A stretch of DNA of 64,000 bases from Taxillus chinensis (taxonomy: Eukaryota > Streptophyta > Magnoliopsida > Santalales > Loranthaceae): positions 54,741,427 to 54,805,426 of the forward strand of contig CM042089.1 of NCBI GenBank assembly GCA_023512835.1, read 5' to 3'. The notes beneath the pieces are model-generated. The model ran no database searches and was not told the origin of the DNA. It saw only the letters and a list, made by a program, of their open reading frames with translations. The translations under genes and the position numbers were made by a program. Of this stretch, positions 37,701 through 41,876 are shown one piece after another. Positions within the stretch are counted from its first letter, which is position 1, and each line of letters starts with the position of its first letter.

Positions 37701-38627
37701 GTTAGATTCCATAGTTTTCCATCGATATGGAAACTCTAATAAACAATGGAATTCTAGTACTAATAGAACTTGTCTATCATATGTAACTCTTAACATATTT
37801 GGAATTGTATTATATTAATATTATCAAATCCTAAAATAATAACATTTTTTAACCATAAAAAGAAATTTTGTTCAAGCCACCAAGAAGGTTGCAACATGGG
37901 ACGGTTGTGCTGTTTGGCGCAACATTTTCTCATTGGACCTTTTGCTCTATTAATAATTAATGAACTTATATGTAAATTTGTTTAGTAGAAATACAATAAT
38001 ATCCATTACTACCATGTCTAACACATTCTATACATTAGGGCTCCCTCACAAGTTGCACTGTTGATATTAAGTGCGGCCCGCTTGTTATAAATGTGTGACA
38101 CTATTATTCAACATTGATTTTTTTAAAACAAGATGACGTTTGGAACTTCTTTTTGGCAAAACCGGCCACCACTATGCATTTCATCTATTTGCAACATAAA
38201 GGATTACTATTTGTCAATTTGGTTGCAAATTAGTTTCATGAGGGAGCTTTGACAGCTTAGTGATAGAATGTCAATAAGGGGACAACTCAACCAGAGCATA
38301 ATATAGTTAAAAGTAATATATATAAATCTAATGAATTAACATATTATTACATAACAAATTACCAATCCAAATATATGGGTTATGAAAACTTAGATTAATA
38401 TTAAATAACTAATAATAAAGTAGATTGATACTTAAAACAAATTTCTTTTGGCATTGATTTTTGACATGTTGCTTAGACATGGTTTGGTTCCTCAGGTTGT
38501 CATCACAAAGTGCTATCATCTCTTTTGCAACCCCTGCATTCAAAGAATTATTGAAACTCGTCATCGCAAGTGTCCGGAGTGCTCTGCAAGTTTTGGACCC
38601 AATGATGTCAAACCAGTCTACATTTGA
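1063..38627 (+). CDS. HUB2: HUB2/BRE1-like 2 E3 ubiquitin ligase, 3' part (16 exons in window)
   Basis: This is the C-terminal roughly 755 codons of a plant BRE1-type RING E3 ligase. The family pairs HUB1 with HUB2 to monoubiquitinate histone H2B in the nucleus, affecting transcription elongation, dormancy and flowering. Exons: 1063-1287, 1408-1563, 3423-3616, 3704-3787, 3865-3984, 4083-4269, 4349-4509, 4578-4649, 5734-5810, 15898-16092, 22798-22870, 22956-23042, 23233-23370, 23442-23644, 23719-23884, 38496-38627. All junctions are GT-AG and phases agree across every intron. Most of the product is a Glu/Lys/Gln-rich coiled coil; the last 60 or so residues form a C3HC4 RING (CGIC, then CYH, CNPC, CPEC). 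The tail [15 protein letters not shown] favours HUB2 over HUB1. Family proteins are near 880-900 residues, so about 145 N-terminal residues lie upstream. No internal stop was found, so the gene looks functional despite TE-filled introns. Confidence 0.93.
1408..1563 (+). CDS. HUB2: HUB2-like exon 2 of window
   Basis: Acceptor TGTAG at 1403-1407, donor GGTAAT after 1563, phase 1 at both ends. It encodes a charged coiled-coil segment containing [20 protein letters not shown] and a His-rich stretch. Confidence 0.9.
1564..3422 (+). other. Intron with a MITE-like insert, otherwise unassigned
   Basis: This 1.86-kb intron has no coding potential. Its only recognisable structure is the inverted-repeat element at about 1849-2295. 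A short CT microsatellite lies near 2755-2780. Confidence 0.7.
1849..2295. repeat. hAT-type MITE-like element with imperfect inverted ends
   Basis: The left end contains GGGTGGTGCTAGGTGG. The right end contains CCGCCTAGGCAGCCATCC, which is its imperfect reverse complement. The interior is AT-rich and the right half repeats CTAGGC-type motifs. CCTAGGCGG-rich ends are common in small plant hAT derivatives. No clear 8-bp target duplication could be fixed, so boundaries are approximate. Confidence 0.4.
3423..3616 (+). CDS. HUB2: HUB2-like exon 3 of window
   Basis: Acceptor TTATAG ends at 3422; the exon completes a Gly codon and ends with ATG before GTAATA in phase 0. It encodes the motif [20 protein letters not shown], a hallmark coiled-coil block of plant HUB proteins, then a Phe/Pro-containing linker and a second Lys-rich helix. 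Confidence 0.92.
3704..3787 (+). CDS. HUB2: HUB2-like exon 4 of window
   Basis: Exactly 28 codons, phase 0 at both ends, with acceptor CACAG and donor GTCGCT. It encodes a helical segment including [19 protein letters not shown]. Confidence 0.92.
3865..3984 (+). CDS. HUB2: HUB2-like exon 5 of window
   Basis: Exactly 40 codons, phase 0, acceptor GACAG and donor GTTGTT. It encodes the conserved segment containing [15 protein letters not shown] and YQALFEKLQ. Confidence 0.92.
4083..4269 (+). CDS. HUB2: HUB2-like exon 6 of window
   Basis: Acceptor TTGTAG, donor GTATGT in phase 1. It encodes [18 protein letters not shown] followed by [18 protein letters not shown], both recognisable HUB2 helical blocks. 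Confidence 0.92.
4349..4509 (+). CDS. HUB2: HUB2-like exon 7 of window
   Basis: Acceptor CTTCAG, donor GTTGGT. It starts by completing a Gly codon and ends in phase 0. It encodes [17 protein letters not shown] and then a helix ending SDILDRK. Confidence 0.92.
4578..4649 (+). CDS. HUB2: HUB2-like exon 8 of window
   Basis: A 24-codon phase-0 exon between acceptor AAGCAG and donor GTATGA. It encodes [20 protein letters not shown] plus four residues, all coiled coil. Confidence 0.88.
4650..5733 (+). other. AT-rich intron with ATT microsatellite
   Basis: A perfect or near-perfect (ATT)n tract runs from about 4671 to 4721. Short TA runs occur at 4920-4940 and 5401-5416. No coding region or transposon is recognisable. 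Confidence 0.7.
4671..4721. repeat. (ATT)n microsatellite
   Basis: About 16 consecutive ATT units just inside the intron after exon 8. A likely length-polymorphic marker. Confidence 0.9.
5734..5810 (+). CDS. HUB2: HUB2-like exon 9 of window
   Basis: Acceptor ACACAG, donor GTTAGA, ending in phase 2. It encodes [20 protein letters not shown] and a short Ser/Thr tail. The open Arg codon is completed by the first base of exon 10, 10 kb downstream. Confidence 0.9.
5811..7040 (+). other. Left part of the 10-kb intron, unassigned
   Basis: AT-rich sequence before the LINE insertion. Short open frames near 6183-6455 and 6590-6730 do not resemble a recognised family and carry no splice-compatible HUB2 coding sequence. 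Confidence 0.6.
7041..7052. repeat. LINE target-site duplication, left copy
   Basis: The 12-mer AATCCCAAATAA is repeated exactly at 14147-14158. The two copies bracket a sequence that begins with LINE-like coding and ends in an A-rich tail. Confidence 0.75.
7416..7691 (+). pseudogene. LINE endonuclease domain remnant
   Basis: Residues such as [19 protein letters not shown], then SDHFPVLL and a PFRFENMW motif, match the C-terminal part of plant LINE apurinic-like endonucleases, which nick the target DNA. The SDH motif carries the conserved catalytic Asp-His. The N-terminal half upstream (7076-7429) is too decayed to align by eye. Confidence 0.75.
7960..8527. mobile_element. MITE-like element with GC-rich minisatellite core inside the LINE
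   Basis: Exact 9-bp terminal inverted repeats TGTTTGGTA (7960-7968) and TACCAAACA (8519-8527) flank a 568-bp insert that splits LINE coding sequence. The flanks, KARA-type residues before and a WLGEGD block after, are continuous in other plant LINEs. The interior has AT-rich arms and a core (about 8145-8300) of imperfect units of about 18 bp built on CTCCCCTGCGACGGTCTC. Flanking octamers TAGGGCGA and TAGCCTAG agree only partly, so the target duplication is unproven. A hAT-type MITE is likely. Confidence 0.6.
8537..8710 (+). pseudogene. LINE segment between endonuclease and RT
   Basis: The frame around 8585 reads [19 protein letters not shown], then [10 protein letters not shown], matching the block plant LINEs carry just before the RT domain. 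It continues the LINE beyond the MITE insertion. LINE similarity is lost shortly after 8700, where gypsy sequence takes over. Confidence 0.75.
8830..9462 (+). pseudogene. Gypsy gag remnant
   Basis: The frame from 8918 holds the Retrotrans_gag pattern: an [15 protein letters not shown] block, a W..L...F....G segment, and [16 protein letters not shown] before a GLKEEL motif. After a frameshift the next frame has a [10 protein letters not shown] start of a zinc knuckle. This would be the capsid protein of the element. Confidence 0.75.
9490..9888 (+). pseudogene. Gypsy aspartic protease remnant
   Basis: The frame contains [11 protein letters not shown], the retropepsin-like D-S-G active site of plant gypsy elements, followed by VTIGNGD. 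It would process the Gag-Pol polyprotein. It follows the zinc-knuckle end of gag closely. Confidence 0.8.
10055..10930 (+). pseudogene. Gypsy reverse transcriptase remnant
   Basis: Broken frames show the RT N-terminus ([21 protein letters not shown]) and its C-terminal connection ([22 protein letters not shown]). The palm motif is frameshifted: [13 protein letters not shown] residues near 10595 have Asn where YxDD carries Asp. Not functional. Confidence 0.75.
10979..11250 (+). pseudogene. Gypsy RNase H remnant
   Basis: [18 protein letters not shown] holds the first conserved Asp and the Gly-rich strand of RNase [16 protein letters not shown] holds the conserved Glu region. A short CCGGACCATAAGTCTATTGCATC duplication-like repeat occurs at 11225-11265. 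Confidence 0.75.
11387..12440 (+). pseudogene. Gypsy integrase remnant
   Basis: The frame at 11387 carries the zinc-binding HHCC region (GHSGFLKT ... CLVCQHAKY) and the start of the catalytic core ([24 protein letters not shown], then LDWDYRF). The core breaks near 11870 and resumes at 12057 with [14 protein letters not shown], the block after the catalytic Glu. Orientation and order fit the rest of the element. Confidence 0.8.
12455..12763 (+). pseudogene. Gypsy C-terminal (chromodomain-like) remnant
   Basis: The reading [20 protein letters not shown] followed by WEDY and an F.LEDK block resembles the end of plant gypsy polyproteins, where a chromodomain-like W..W motif lies just before the stop. 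Decay prevents a firm class call. Confidence 0.55.
12940..13880 (+). pseudogene. LINE RT C-terminus and zf-RVT domain
   Basis: The open frame from 13202 reads [20 protein letters not shown], then [14 protein letters not shown], the classic C-terminal RT block of plant L1-type LINEs. The frame at 13589 reads [20 protein letters not shown] with a Cys-rich tail, the zf-RVT domain. Upstream (12950-13200) the other frame still matches LINE RT (INLSKS, YLGL). A frameshift lies between the blocks. Confidence 0.85.
14147..14158. repeat. LINE target-site duplication, right copy
   Basis: An exact copy of the 12-mer at 7041-7052, directly after the A-rich LINE tail. This fixes the LINE boundaries. Confidence 0.75.
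14159..15897 (+). other. Right part of the 10-kb intron
   Basis: AT-rich intron ending in the acceptor ATTGTAG at 15891-15897. It contains the degenerate tandem repeat at 15360-15630 and no recognisable gene. The - strand frame at 14506-14778 has no family resemblance. Confidence 0.65.
15360..15630. repeat. Degenerate tandem repeat built on ACTGTTCATC-GTTGACTGC
   Basis: About eight imperfect units, 28-40 bp apart, share ACT(G/A)TTCAT followed by a Tyr-like T-rich spacer and TTGAC-TGCAGA. Examples start near 15377, 15414, 15441, 15505, 15531 and 15610. Nothing flanking identifies it as part of a known element. Confidence 0.6.
15898..16092 (+). CDS. HUB2: HUB2-like exon 10 of window
   Basis: Phase 2 at both ends; its first base completes the Arg codon opened in exon 9 and its end AAAAG opens another. 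It encodes [20 protein letters not shown] and [20 protein letters not shown], very conserved HUB2 coiled-coil blocks. Confidence 0.95.
16093..17175 (+). other. Left part of the 6.7-kb intron
   Basis: AT-rich and non-coding. Short A-rich stretches occur near 16930-17010. The right end grades into GGCGC-rich sequence that matches hAT terminal regions. Confidence 0.6.
17176..17448. repeat. Perfect 18-bp inverted repeat of hAT-type ends
   Basis: GCGCCTTTAATAACTATG at 17176-17193 is the exact reverse complement of CATAGTTATTAAAGGCGC at 17431-17448. Both are flanked on the outside by GGCGC-rich subterminal repeats (17100-17175 and 17449-17530). This is either a foldback element of 273 bp or more, or the ends of two hAT elements back to back, the right one being the transposase-bearing copy. 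Confidence 0.65.
17431..20192 (-). mobile_element. Autonomous-type hAT transposon, decayed and truncated
   Basis: The left terminus with the 18-bp inverted end lies at 17431 and GGCGC subterminal motifs follow. The interior encodes a hAT transposase on the - strand. The expected opposite end is missing: the N-terminal zinc-finger region runs into a GC-rich tandem repeat at 20193. The element lies antisense to the host gene. Confidence 0.75.
17694..20192 (-). pseudogene. hAT transposase pseudogene (BED - DUF659 - hATC)
   Basis: Reading leftward: a BED-type finger remnant with [19 protein letters not shown] (near 20130-20190); an acidic linker; the DUF659 block starting [14 protein letters not shown] (19700); the RNase-H-like core with [13 protein letters not shown] (about 19310) and [15 protein letters not shown] (about 19150); a long helical insertion (18902-18309); and the hATC dimerisation block with [12 protein letters not shown] (about 18270) and [14 protein letters not shown] (about 18130). 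It ends in an acidic tail at 17694-17999. There are frameshifts near 18310 and a stop where hATC normally has Trp, so it is inactive. Some gaps, such as 18170-18250 and 19220-19300, may be transposase introns. Confidence 0.85.
20193..20785. repeat. GC-rich 347-bp tandem repeat (about 1.7 copies)
   Basis: The unit starting GATCTTGCAGGGGGGGTCCC at 20193 recurs at 20540 with few differences. Inside each unit is a minisatellite of about 28 bp built on TTGGGAGGAGAGGATGGAGG, and a G homopolymer at about 20410-20424. Base composition is very unlike the AT-rich surroundings. It interrupts the 5' end of the hAT transposase. The open frames on both strands here are a by-product of the composition. Confidence 0.8.
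20800..20941. repeat. Harbinger-like MITE right end
   Basis: AT-rich sequence ending in GGATTGGAGATGCTC (20927-20941), the reverse complement of the GAGCATCTCCAAT-type end found in Tourist/Harbinger-like MITEs. A TAA follows, the usual 3-bp target of that superfamily. The left end was not found. Confidence 0.5.
20945..21400. repeat. Second Harbinger-like MITE end with 167-bp tandem duplication
   Basis: Begins with GAGCATCTCTAATAG, facing the previous end across TAA. A block beginning AGCTAAATTTATATTTAGCTTG at about 20975 recurs at about 21150 with substitutions, giving a tandem duplication of roughly 170 bp. No right inverted end was identified. Confidence 0.5.
21401..22797 (+). other. Right part of the 6.7-kb intron
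   Basis: AT-rich and without a gene. A CACGAATATTTTCAAATGTT motif occurs twice (about 21461 and 21548) with TTCACACACTTATTCA-like neighbours, a small local repeat. A GC-rich island with inverted CACCTG/CAGGTG words lies at 22130-22240. The intron ends in a long pyrimidine tract and CAG. Confidence 0.6.
22798..22870 (+). CDS. HUB2: HUB2-like exon 11 of window
   Basis: The first base completes an Arg codon from exon 10; ends in phase 0 before GTTTGT. It encodes [20 protein letters not shown] and SEIE, a conserved HUB2 block. Confidence 0.95.
22956..23042 (+). CDS. HUB2: HUB2-like exon 12 of window
   Basis: 29 codons in phase 0, between CTTCAG and GTGATA. It encodes [20 protein letters not shown] and TERDDYNIK, among the best conserved parts of the family. 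Confidence 0.95.
23233..23370 (+). CDS. HUB2: HUB2-like exon 13 of window
   Basis: 46 codons, phase 0. It begins [20 protein letters not shown], directly continuous with exon 12 in the family alignment, and ends VEDQ before GTATAT. Confidence 0.95.
23442..23644 (+). CDS. HUB2: HUB2-like exon 14 of window
   Basis: Starts in phase 0 and ends in phase 2. It encodes [20 protein letters not shown] and a further heptad-rich stretch ending ELEKV, all coiled coil. Confidence 0.95.
23719..23884 (+). CDS. HUB2: HUB2-like exon 15: end of coiled coil and first RING cysteine pair
   Basis: The first base completes an Arg codon and the exon ends KQ in phase 0 before GTAGGT. It encodes [20 protein letters not shown], then [20 protein letters not shown] and LDRPKQ, so it supplies the first CxxC of the RING. 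The 3' part of this exon and 185 bp of intron (23807-24069) are repeated at 36097-36359. Confidence 0.95.
23807..24069 (+). repeat. 263-bp duplication flanking the copia element, left copy
   Basis: Begins GTGGGAAAGCTTC inside exon 15 and ends GGTAACAAA in the intron. By eye it matches 36097-36359 over its full length with about five substitutions and no gaps. It abuts a copia LTR that has lost its first 70 bp. Confidence 0.9.
24326..24333 (-). promoter_or_regulatory. Likely TATA box of copia left LTR
   Basis: TATATATA in the element's sense orientation; the same motif occurs at 35031-35038 in the right LTR, which would be the one driving the element. Position inside the LTR fits a U3 promoter. 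Not tested. Confidence 0.45.
24721..24915. repeat. 51-bp tandem repeat in the copia LTR
   Basis: GCATGAGTAGTGGT starts at 24731, 24782, 24833 and 24884, an exact 51-bp period, with CTTACTCCGCATCAG between. The counterpart in the right LTR is at about 35441-35625 with starts at 35453, 35504, 35554 and 35604. Confidence 0.9.
25389..25400 (-). other. Copia polypurine tract
   Basis: On the - strand this reads ATTGGGGGAGATTG next to TGTTGG at the LTR, the standard plant copia plus-strand primer. It confirms element orientation and the LTR edge at 25388. Confidence 0.85.
25529..26390 (-). pseudogene. Ulp1/SENP-like (C48 peptidase) frame in the copia element, decayed
   Basis: Reading leftward from 26387: a 78-residue start ([19 protein letters not shown]...), then after frame breaks [14 protein letters not shown], then [20 protein letters not shown] and [11 protein letters not shown], then [12 protein letters not shown], and finally [12 protein letters not shown] with a helical tail to 25529. 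The order VFIP..H, LxDS and NCGxFV matches the His, Asp and Cys regions of Ulp1 cysteine proteases, which cleave SUMO-type conjugates. The usual Trp after His is Phe here. At least two frameshifts break it. It sits between RNase H and the polypurine tract, where SIRE-type elements carry an extra frame. Fold assignment is by eye only. Confidence 0.5.
26177..27110. repeat. Imperfect direct duplication inside the copia extra region
   Basis: A block at about 26177-26690 (from GAGGCTCGAAGGGGGACAAG to AAATAAAATCGTGGCAAA) recurs at about 26706-27110. The second copy lacks about 110 bp in many small gaps spread along its length while the retained words are nearly identical. Confidence 0.8.
27111..29231 (-). 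other. Copia extra region without recognisable frame
   Basis: Sequence between the Ulp1-like frame and RNase H. The 27242-27768 part has short open frames on both strands, none recognised. 28000-29230 is AT-rich and non-coding. Confidence 0.6.
29232..30194 (-). pseudogene. Copia RT (C-terminal part) and RNase H
   Basis: A 320-codon open stretch beginning [20 protein letters not shown], the copia RT finger-palm block, continuing with a [10 protein letters not shown] palm motif (copia normally YVDD, so the first catalytic Asp is Asn) and [17 protein letters not shown]. RNase H follows with [18 protein letters not shown] and [19 protein letters not shown]. It would copy element RNA into DNA and degrade the RNA. 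The Asp-to-Asn change alone should inactivate it. Confidence 0.92.
30170..30544 (-). pseudogene. Copia RT N-terminal part
   Basis: Encodes [40 protein letters not shown] and [20 protein letters not shown], the standard start of copia RT. It overlaps the next frame by 25 bp through a frameshift, so the RT is split. Confidence 0.92.
30926..31246 (-). pseudogene. Copia integrase C-terminal region
   Basis: A frame with [20 protein letters not shown] followed by [18 protein letters not shown], the segment after the catalytic core that copia integrases share (DUF4219-like neighbours aside). It follows the core frame after a frameshift and a gap at 31247-31343. Confidence 0.85.
31344..31676 (-). 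pseudogene. Copia integrase catalytic core
   Basis: Contains [20 protein letters not shown], then IGSDHGTKF and [15 protein letters not shown]. The Asp of IDDF, the Asp of SDHG and the Glu of GERKN form the DD35E triad that joins cDNA to target DNA. Flanks are frameshifted. Confidence 0.92.
31677..32612 (-). pseudogene. Copia protease / pre-integrase region, heavily decayed
   Basis: Short frames only. Lys-rich stretches at 32420-32620 follow the second zinc knuckle. I could not locate an intact protease D-S/T-G motif or the GAG_pre-integrase HHCC finger; both should lie here by element order. Confidence 0.5.
32613..32655 (-). pseudogene. Copia second zinc knuckle
   Basis: The - strand reads [15 protein letters not shown], a perfect C-x2-C-x4-H-x4-C knuckle. 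A second knuckle far downstream of gag is a feature of SIRE/Maximus-type elements. Confidence 0.75.
33211..33640 (-). pseudogene. Copia gag C-terminal part with first zinc knuckle and coiled coil
   Basis: The 122-codon frame from 33579 has an acidic segment ([20 protein letters not shown]) and a coiled coil ([20 protein letters not shown]). Just upstream, at about 33596-33640, the frame reads [10 protein letters not shown], the end of a zinc knuckle whose first two cysteines are lost. Confidence 0.75.
33962..34646 (-). pseudogene. Copia gag capsid region
   Basis: The frame from 34646 begins [20 protein letters not shown], passes a Pro/Ala-rich linker and reads [20 protein letters not shown], the plant copia gag (UBN2-like) start. 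It continues at 34195 with [20 protein letters not shown] and [14 protein letters not shown], the capsid core. A frameshift with stop separates them. Confidence 0.88.
34694..34707 (-). other. Copia primer-binding site
   Basis: On the - strand, directly after the LTR end CCAACA, the sequence reads AGTGGTATCAGAGC, complementary to the 3' end of initiator methionine tRNA. This sets the right LTR as 5' LTR. Confidence 0.9.
34708..36096 (-). repeat. Copia 5' LTR (right, complete)
   Basis: 1389 bp from TGTTGG to CAACA on the + strand. It includes a G homopolymer at 34731-34740 and the 51-bp tandem repeats. It abuts the second copy of exon 15 at GTGGG. Confidence 0.92.
35031..35038 (-). promoter_or_regulatory. 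Likely TATA box of copia 5' LTR
   Basis: TATATATA on the element's sense strand inside the intact right LTR, which is the 5' LTR by orientation. Transcription would run leftward, antisense to the HUB2-like gene. Confidence 0.5.
36097..36359 (+). pseudogene. Duplicated partial exon 15 plus intron start (right copy)
   Basis: Repeats 23807-24069. The exon part (36097-36174) still encodes [20 protein letters not shown] and LDRPKQ with an intact GTAGGT donor; one Ile-to-Val change. It has no real acceptor, though the LTR end supplies a CAACAG. Splicing at that AG would give a 77-nt piece, shift the frame and hit a stop within nine codons, so inclusion would truncate the RING. Confidence 0.9.
36360..38495 (+). 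other. Right part of the 14.6-kb RING intron
   Basis: AT-rich. At 36490-36610 GCTAGGTGTTA and GGTTCATGCGTTT words recur, a small local duplication. No recognised gene or element. Ends in the acceptor TTCCTCAG. Confidence 0.6.
38496..38627 (+). CDS. HUB2: HUB2-like last exon: rest of RING and stop
   Basis: 43 codons and a TGA at 38625-38627. It begins [20 protein letters not shown] and ends [15 protein letters not shown]. With exon 15 it completes a C3HC4 RING that binds two zinc ions and recruits the E2 enzyme. The C-terminal motif matches HUB2 orthologues. Confidence 0.97.
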   Translation, partial: VVITKCYHLFCNPCIQRIIETRHRKCPECSASFGPNDVKPVYI

Positions 38628-40250
38628 TTGAAAACTGGTAAAGTGCTCTCTGCTTCTTGCGAATGAATCTGCACTGCCTGATGGTGGATGATACTGCTTC
38701 AATTACGTGTCATATGGCCTGGGATTCACATATGGATGCCAAAACATTCTGCTGTGTTCATGTCTAAGATTTGTTGGAAAAAGTAGTGCACTGAAGCCGT
38801 CGAAATTCCTTTCTATTTCTCCATCTGCCACTGCAAACCATCATATTGAATGTGCAGGTTCCTGGTTAGGTGATTTGATTACTGTATTTATGATGTTTTA
38901 GTCTCGAATCTTCTTCTTTAGGGTACTGCAAATTTTCTATTCATGATTTGCAGTTCTGTTAGTAGCTGTTCCTTTCAAAGGTATGGGAGTTGGTCTGCTG
39001 CCGGACATAAATTTTGTTAAGCTTTTATGTTTTTTGATTTTGATAGCTAGTTTTGAAAGTAGCTTTTAGATTTATGACTAGAATTTATGTCTGAGGGTAG
39101 TGTACAACATAAACAGCGAATGTAACTTTTATATCCATTTGTTTACATATATATATATATATATATAAATAGCATTGAGCAATTGCCCTGTAATTGTTTC
39201 CTCAAGTAGTACCAGCATTTTTATTGCCAAGGCCCATGGTTCAAACCTTGATGGCAAGGTTTTGCGCTCTAATGAGGCCGGATGCAGCCATATGAAATGG
39301 ATTATTATTTATTTTACGTGTTGTTAGTTGCCCCCCCGCCCCTCTCTTTCTCTCTCGCTCTAAGGCTTTATAGTTTATTAATCTTTGTTGGGAATGTTTG
39401 AATGTATGACGGCACTGTTAAGTAGTCGTAATCTCTTGTGAAGCACTACTTACTGGCGTTGCTAAATGAAAATCGAGTAACGTGCGGCCGGGTTGGTTGC
39501 GCCACATGTTGCAGTATGGTTTATTGAAAAGCTAGGGTGAGATTGTCCCTCGCATGGATGCTGTATACTGTTATTTCCCTGCTGTGAATCAGCACCTCAA
39601 TTCCTCACTCAGAAGTGCAACATTGTACTTATATTTGGCAATATATGCCTATGCAGTGGATGTTCACGGGCAGTAACTTTATATTATTTGGATTCTTTGC
39701 TTTACAATCTGTTATGCGGTACAGCTATGTAGTTTTAAAGTCTTTTAAAGAATTCATATCATTACGATGTGGTTTTGAGAGGAAAAACTGTTTCTGGTGA
39801 TATAGTAGATCTTAATTTAACTTTTTAGGCCATCACTGGTACATCTCTTTAATGGCGATGGTTTTTTTTTTATAATTATTTTTAATTATTATTATTAACC
39901 CTACTCCCTATGCACATCAACTCATGAAAGCCGCGTGATAGGTTATGTATTCAAAAGTTATGTATTCATCCTAAATGTACGTCCTTTTTCATCTCTCAAT
40001 GTTACTGCTCCATAGGGTGAAACTATGGCCACCTCATAGGGACCAACTCATCTTTGTTTAAACTTTGTGAAATTCCCATTCAATGATGATTTATAATATA
40101 TTACTTACTGTCAATGAAGGAACTCACTGCTAGAAATAAAAATTTAACACTCGAATCAGCTTTTATTGTTTTCCTTCTCATCATTATTATAGAACTTCAA
40201 AGCTTGATTAATATTTGTTTTGATCAACTTTTGGTGTATGCTTTCCTTTA
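38628..40250 (+). other. 3' UTR and downstream flank of the HUB2-like gene
   Basis: The 3' UTR begins at 38628; its end is not certain. A (TA)n run lies at about 39147-39168. No gene is visible to 40250. The polyadenylation site probably falls in the first 600 bp, but I see no decisive AATAAA. Confidence 0.55.
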
Positions 40251-40256
40251 TGTACA

Positions 40257-41232
40257 TCAATAAAAAAATCTCTCAGTGGCTAAAAATGGCCTGTCAAGAA
40301 TTAAAGGGACTTCTTGGTCTATCTCCATATGTAAAATTACAAGCTTAGCAGGGAGGCTAAATTTATCAACTTTAACCATCACATCTTCAACTATACCTTG
40401 GGGAAATTTAGTTGACTTGTCCATCAAATGTAATGAAATCTTTGTGGGCTTGATCCCATGCAAGCCCGACCTCTCCTAAACGGACAAACACATTGGGTTA
40501 ATGTTTTCCCCAAGATCAAATAATACATTAGAAAAGTATGTATCACCTATAGTGTATGGTAAAGTAAAGCCATTCGAATCTTTCAATTTTTGTGGCTTGT
40601 TATCAATTATAGTATTACACTCTCTAGTTAATAGCACATGTTCCTTGTCTCCAATTTTCCTCTTGTTAAATAAGATGTCTGTGAGGAATTTGATATACAC
40701 GGGCATCTATTATAGAGATTTAACAAATGGAACGCTAACATACAATTGTTTGAGGAACTCCATGAATTTAGTAAATTGTTGCTTCACCTTTTGCTATCTA
40801 AATCTCTGAGGATATGGTAGTTTAGGTTCCAAAGTGTGTGTGTGGGTAACTAATTCTTGCTCATTCCTTTCAACTATTATAGTCTTTTTATTGTTCTTGT
40901 TAGCCATATAAGCGAATTCATCTTCTTTAGATGTGGCTCCTTCAATTTCCTTGCCACCATGCAATATAATAGCCTTGCACTCCTTAAGGTTTACCTTAGT
41001 GTTACTAGGAAAAAAACTTGTTTGTTGCCTTCCAATCTTAGTAGCCAACTACCCAACTTTTTATTTCCAACTTTTTCATTGTGGCATTGACATTGCCATA
41101 ATGAAGCTCAATTTGATCTAATCTTGACTTTGTTTGCTGAAATTTTATAGTTGTGATTTGAGCAAAAGATCTCACAAGCTCCTTTGGTGATATATTTAGA
41201 TCTCTGCCTGGGGAGTTTATTGATTGTGACAT
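40257..41232 (-). pseudogene. Athila-like Ty3/gypsy gag-protease remnant
   Basis: Reading leftward: a gag tail with SKEDEFAYMANKN and a PYPQRF motif (41048-40794), then MPVYIKFLTDILFNKRKIGD and TLPYTIGDTYFSNVLFDLGE (40706-40476), then FPQGIVEDVMVKVDKFSLPA and EVPLILDRPFLATE (40463-40257). This is the gag/retropepsin arrangement of Athila-type plant gypsy elements. RT and integrase, expected further left, are absent. Frames are nearly continuous, so decay is moderate. Confidence 0.85.
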
Positions 41233-41871
41233 ATTTAGAACTTTGGGAATATTCGGATATGGCCTCTAAGGACGATGGAGGGTGACATCTTGGGTCAAGG
41301 CTGGATGGACATTGGGGAGATGACTTTAGTGTCCAAGGGAAATGACTTATGGTATAAGAAATTGGTAACTTGATCAAGGCTTCCTTTAAGAGTTCACTCG
41401 AAGAGATCACTCTACAAGGTTACCTTTTAGTTGATGATTCTAGTATCACAAGATTGGTGACTTGATCATCATAGCTGATTTTCGAAAAAAGGCTCTTAGG
41501 GTGCAATCGCTTATAGGGTGTAGCTACTTCTTGGGCATAGATGCTTCTAGGACACCTTTGAAGGGAAATGATGAGGCTCTTTGCCCCAATTTGAGGAGTT
41601 CCTTTACTGATTTGTTAATACCTTCTTTAAAGAATATGGTACCTTTTTTTGAGAAACATCAATGATAGACTCTATTGGAGTAAGCAATTCAAAAAAATAG
41701 GTTTATTAAAATCATTTTTTTTCTTGTTAGAAGAAAAAACAGATTTGTAATATAATCATAACTTGTTTCCCTTTCATGGCAAAGGCAAGAGCTTCTAAGA
41801 CGTCTTGGATTTTATCACAATTCTTGTTTGATTGAAGACAATAGAATTACAATACATGGAATAAGAATGCC
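41233..41871. other. Unassigned flank of the Athila-like remnant
   Basis: No recognised domain. By position it may be the 5' part of the Athila-like gag on the - strand, continuing at 62232 beyond element A. Confidence 0.4.
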
Positions 41872-41876
41872 AAAAG
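41872..41876. repeat. Element A target duplication, left
   Basis: AAAAG directly before TGTCACG; the same five bases follow the right LTR at 62227-62231. Confidence 0.8.

Noticed and set aside
1..38627. HUB2-like gene as a pseudogene
   Set aside because: No stop or frameshift in 16 exons, all splice sites canonical and phases consistent, RING residues all present. The TE load is confined to introns.
39205..39270. GGTTCAAACC, resembling a Pol III B box, possible SINE or tRNA
   Set aside because: No convincing A box at the right distance, no cloverleaf and no A/T tail with target duplications.
41391..41425. Similarity of AAGAGATCACTCTAC at 41403 and 63118 as proof that the flanks of element A belong to one element
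   Set aside because: The shared word is short and lies in the same strand on both sides; it could be a repeat word. The AAAAG target duplications already show A interrupted one sequence, but its identity stays open.
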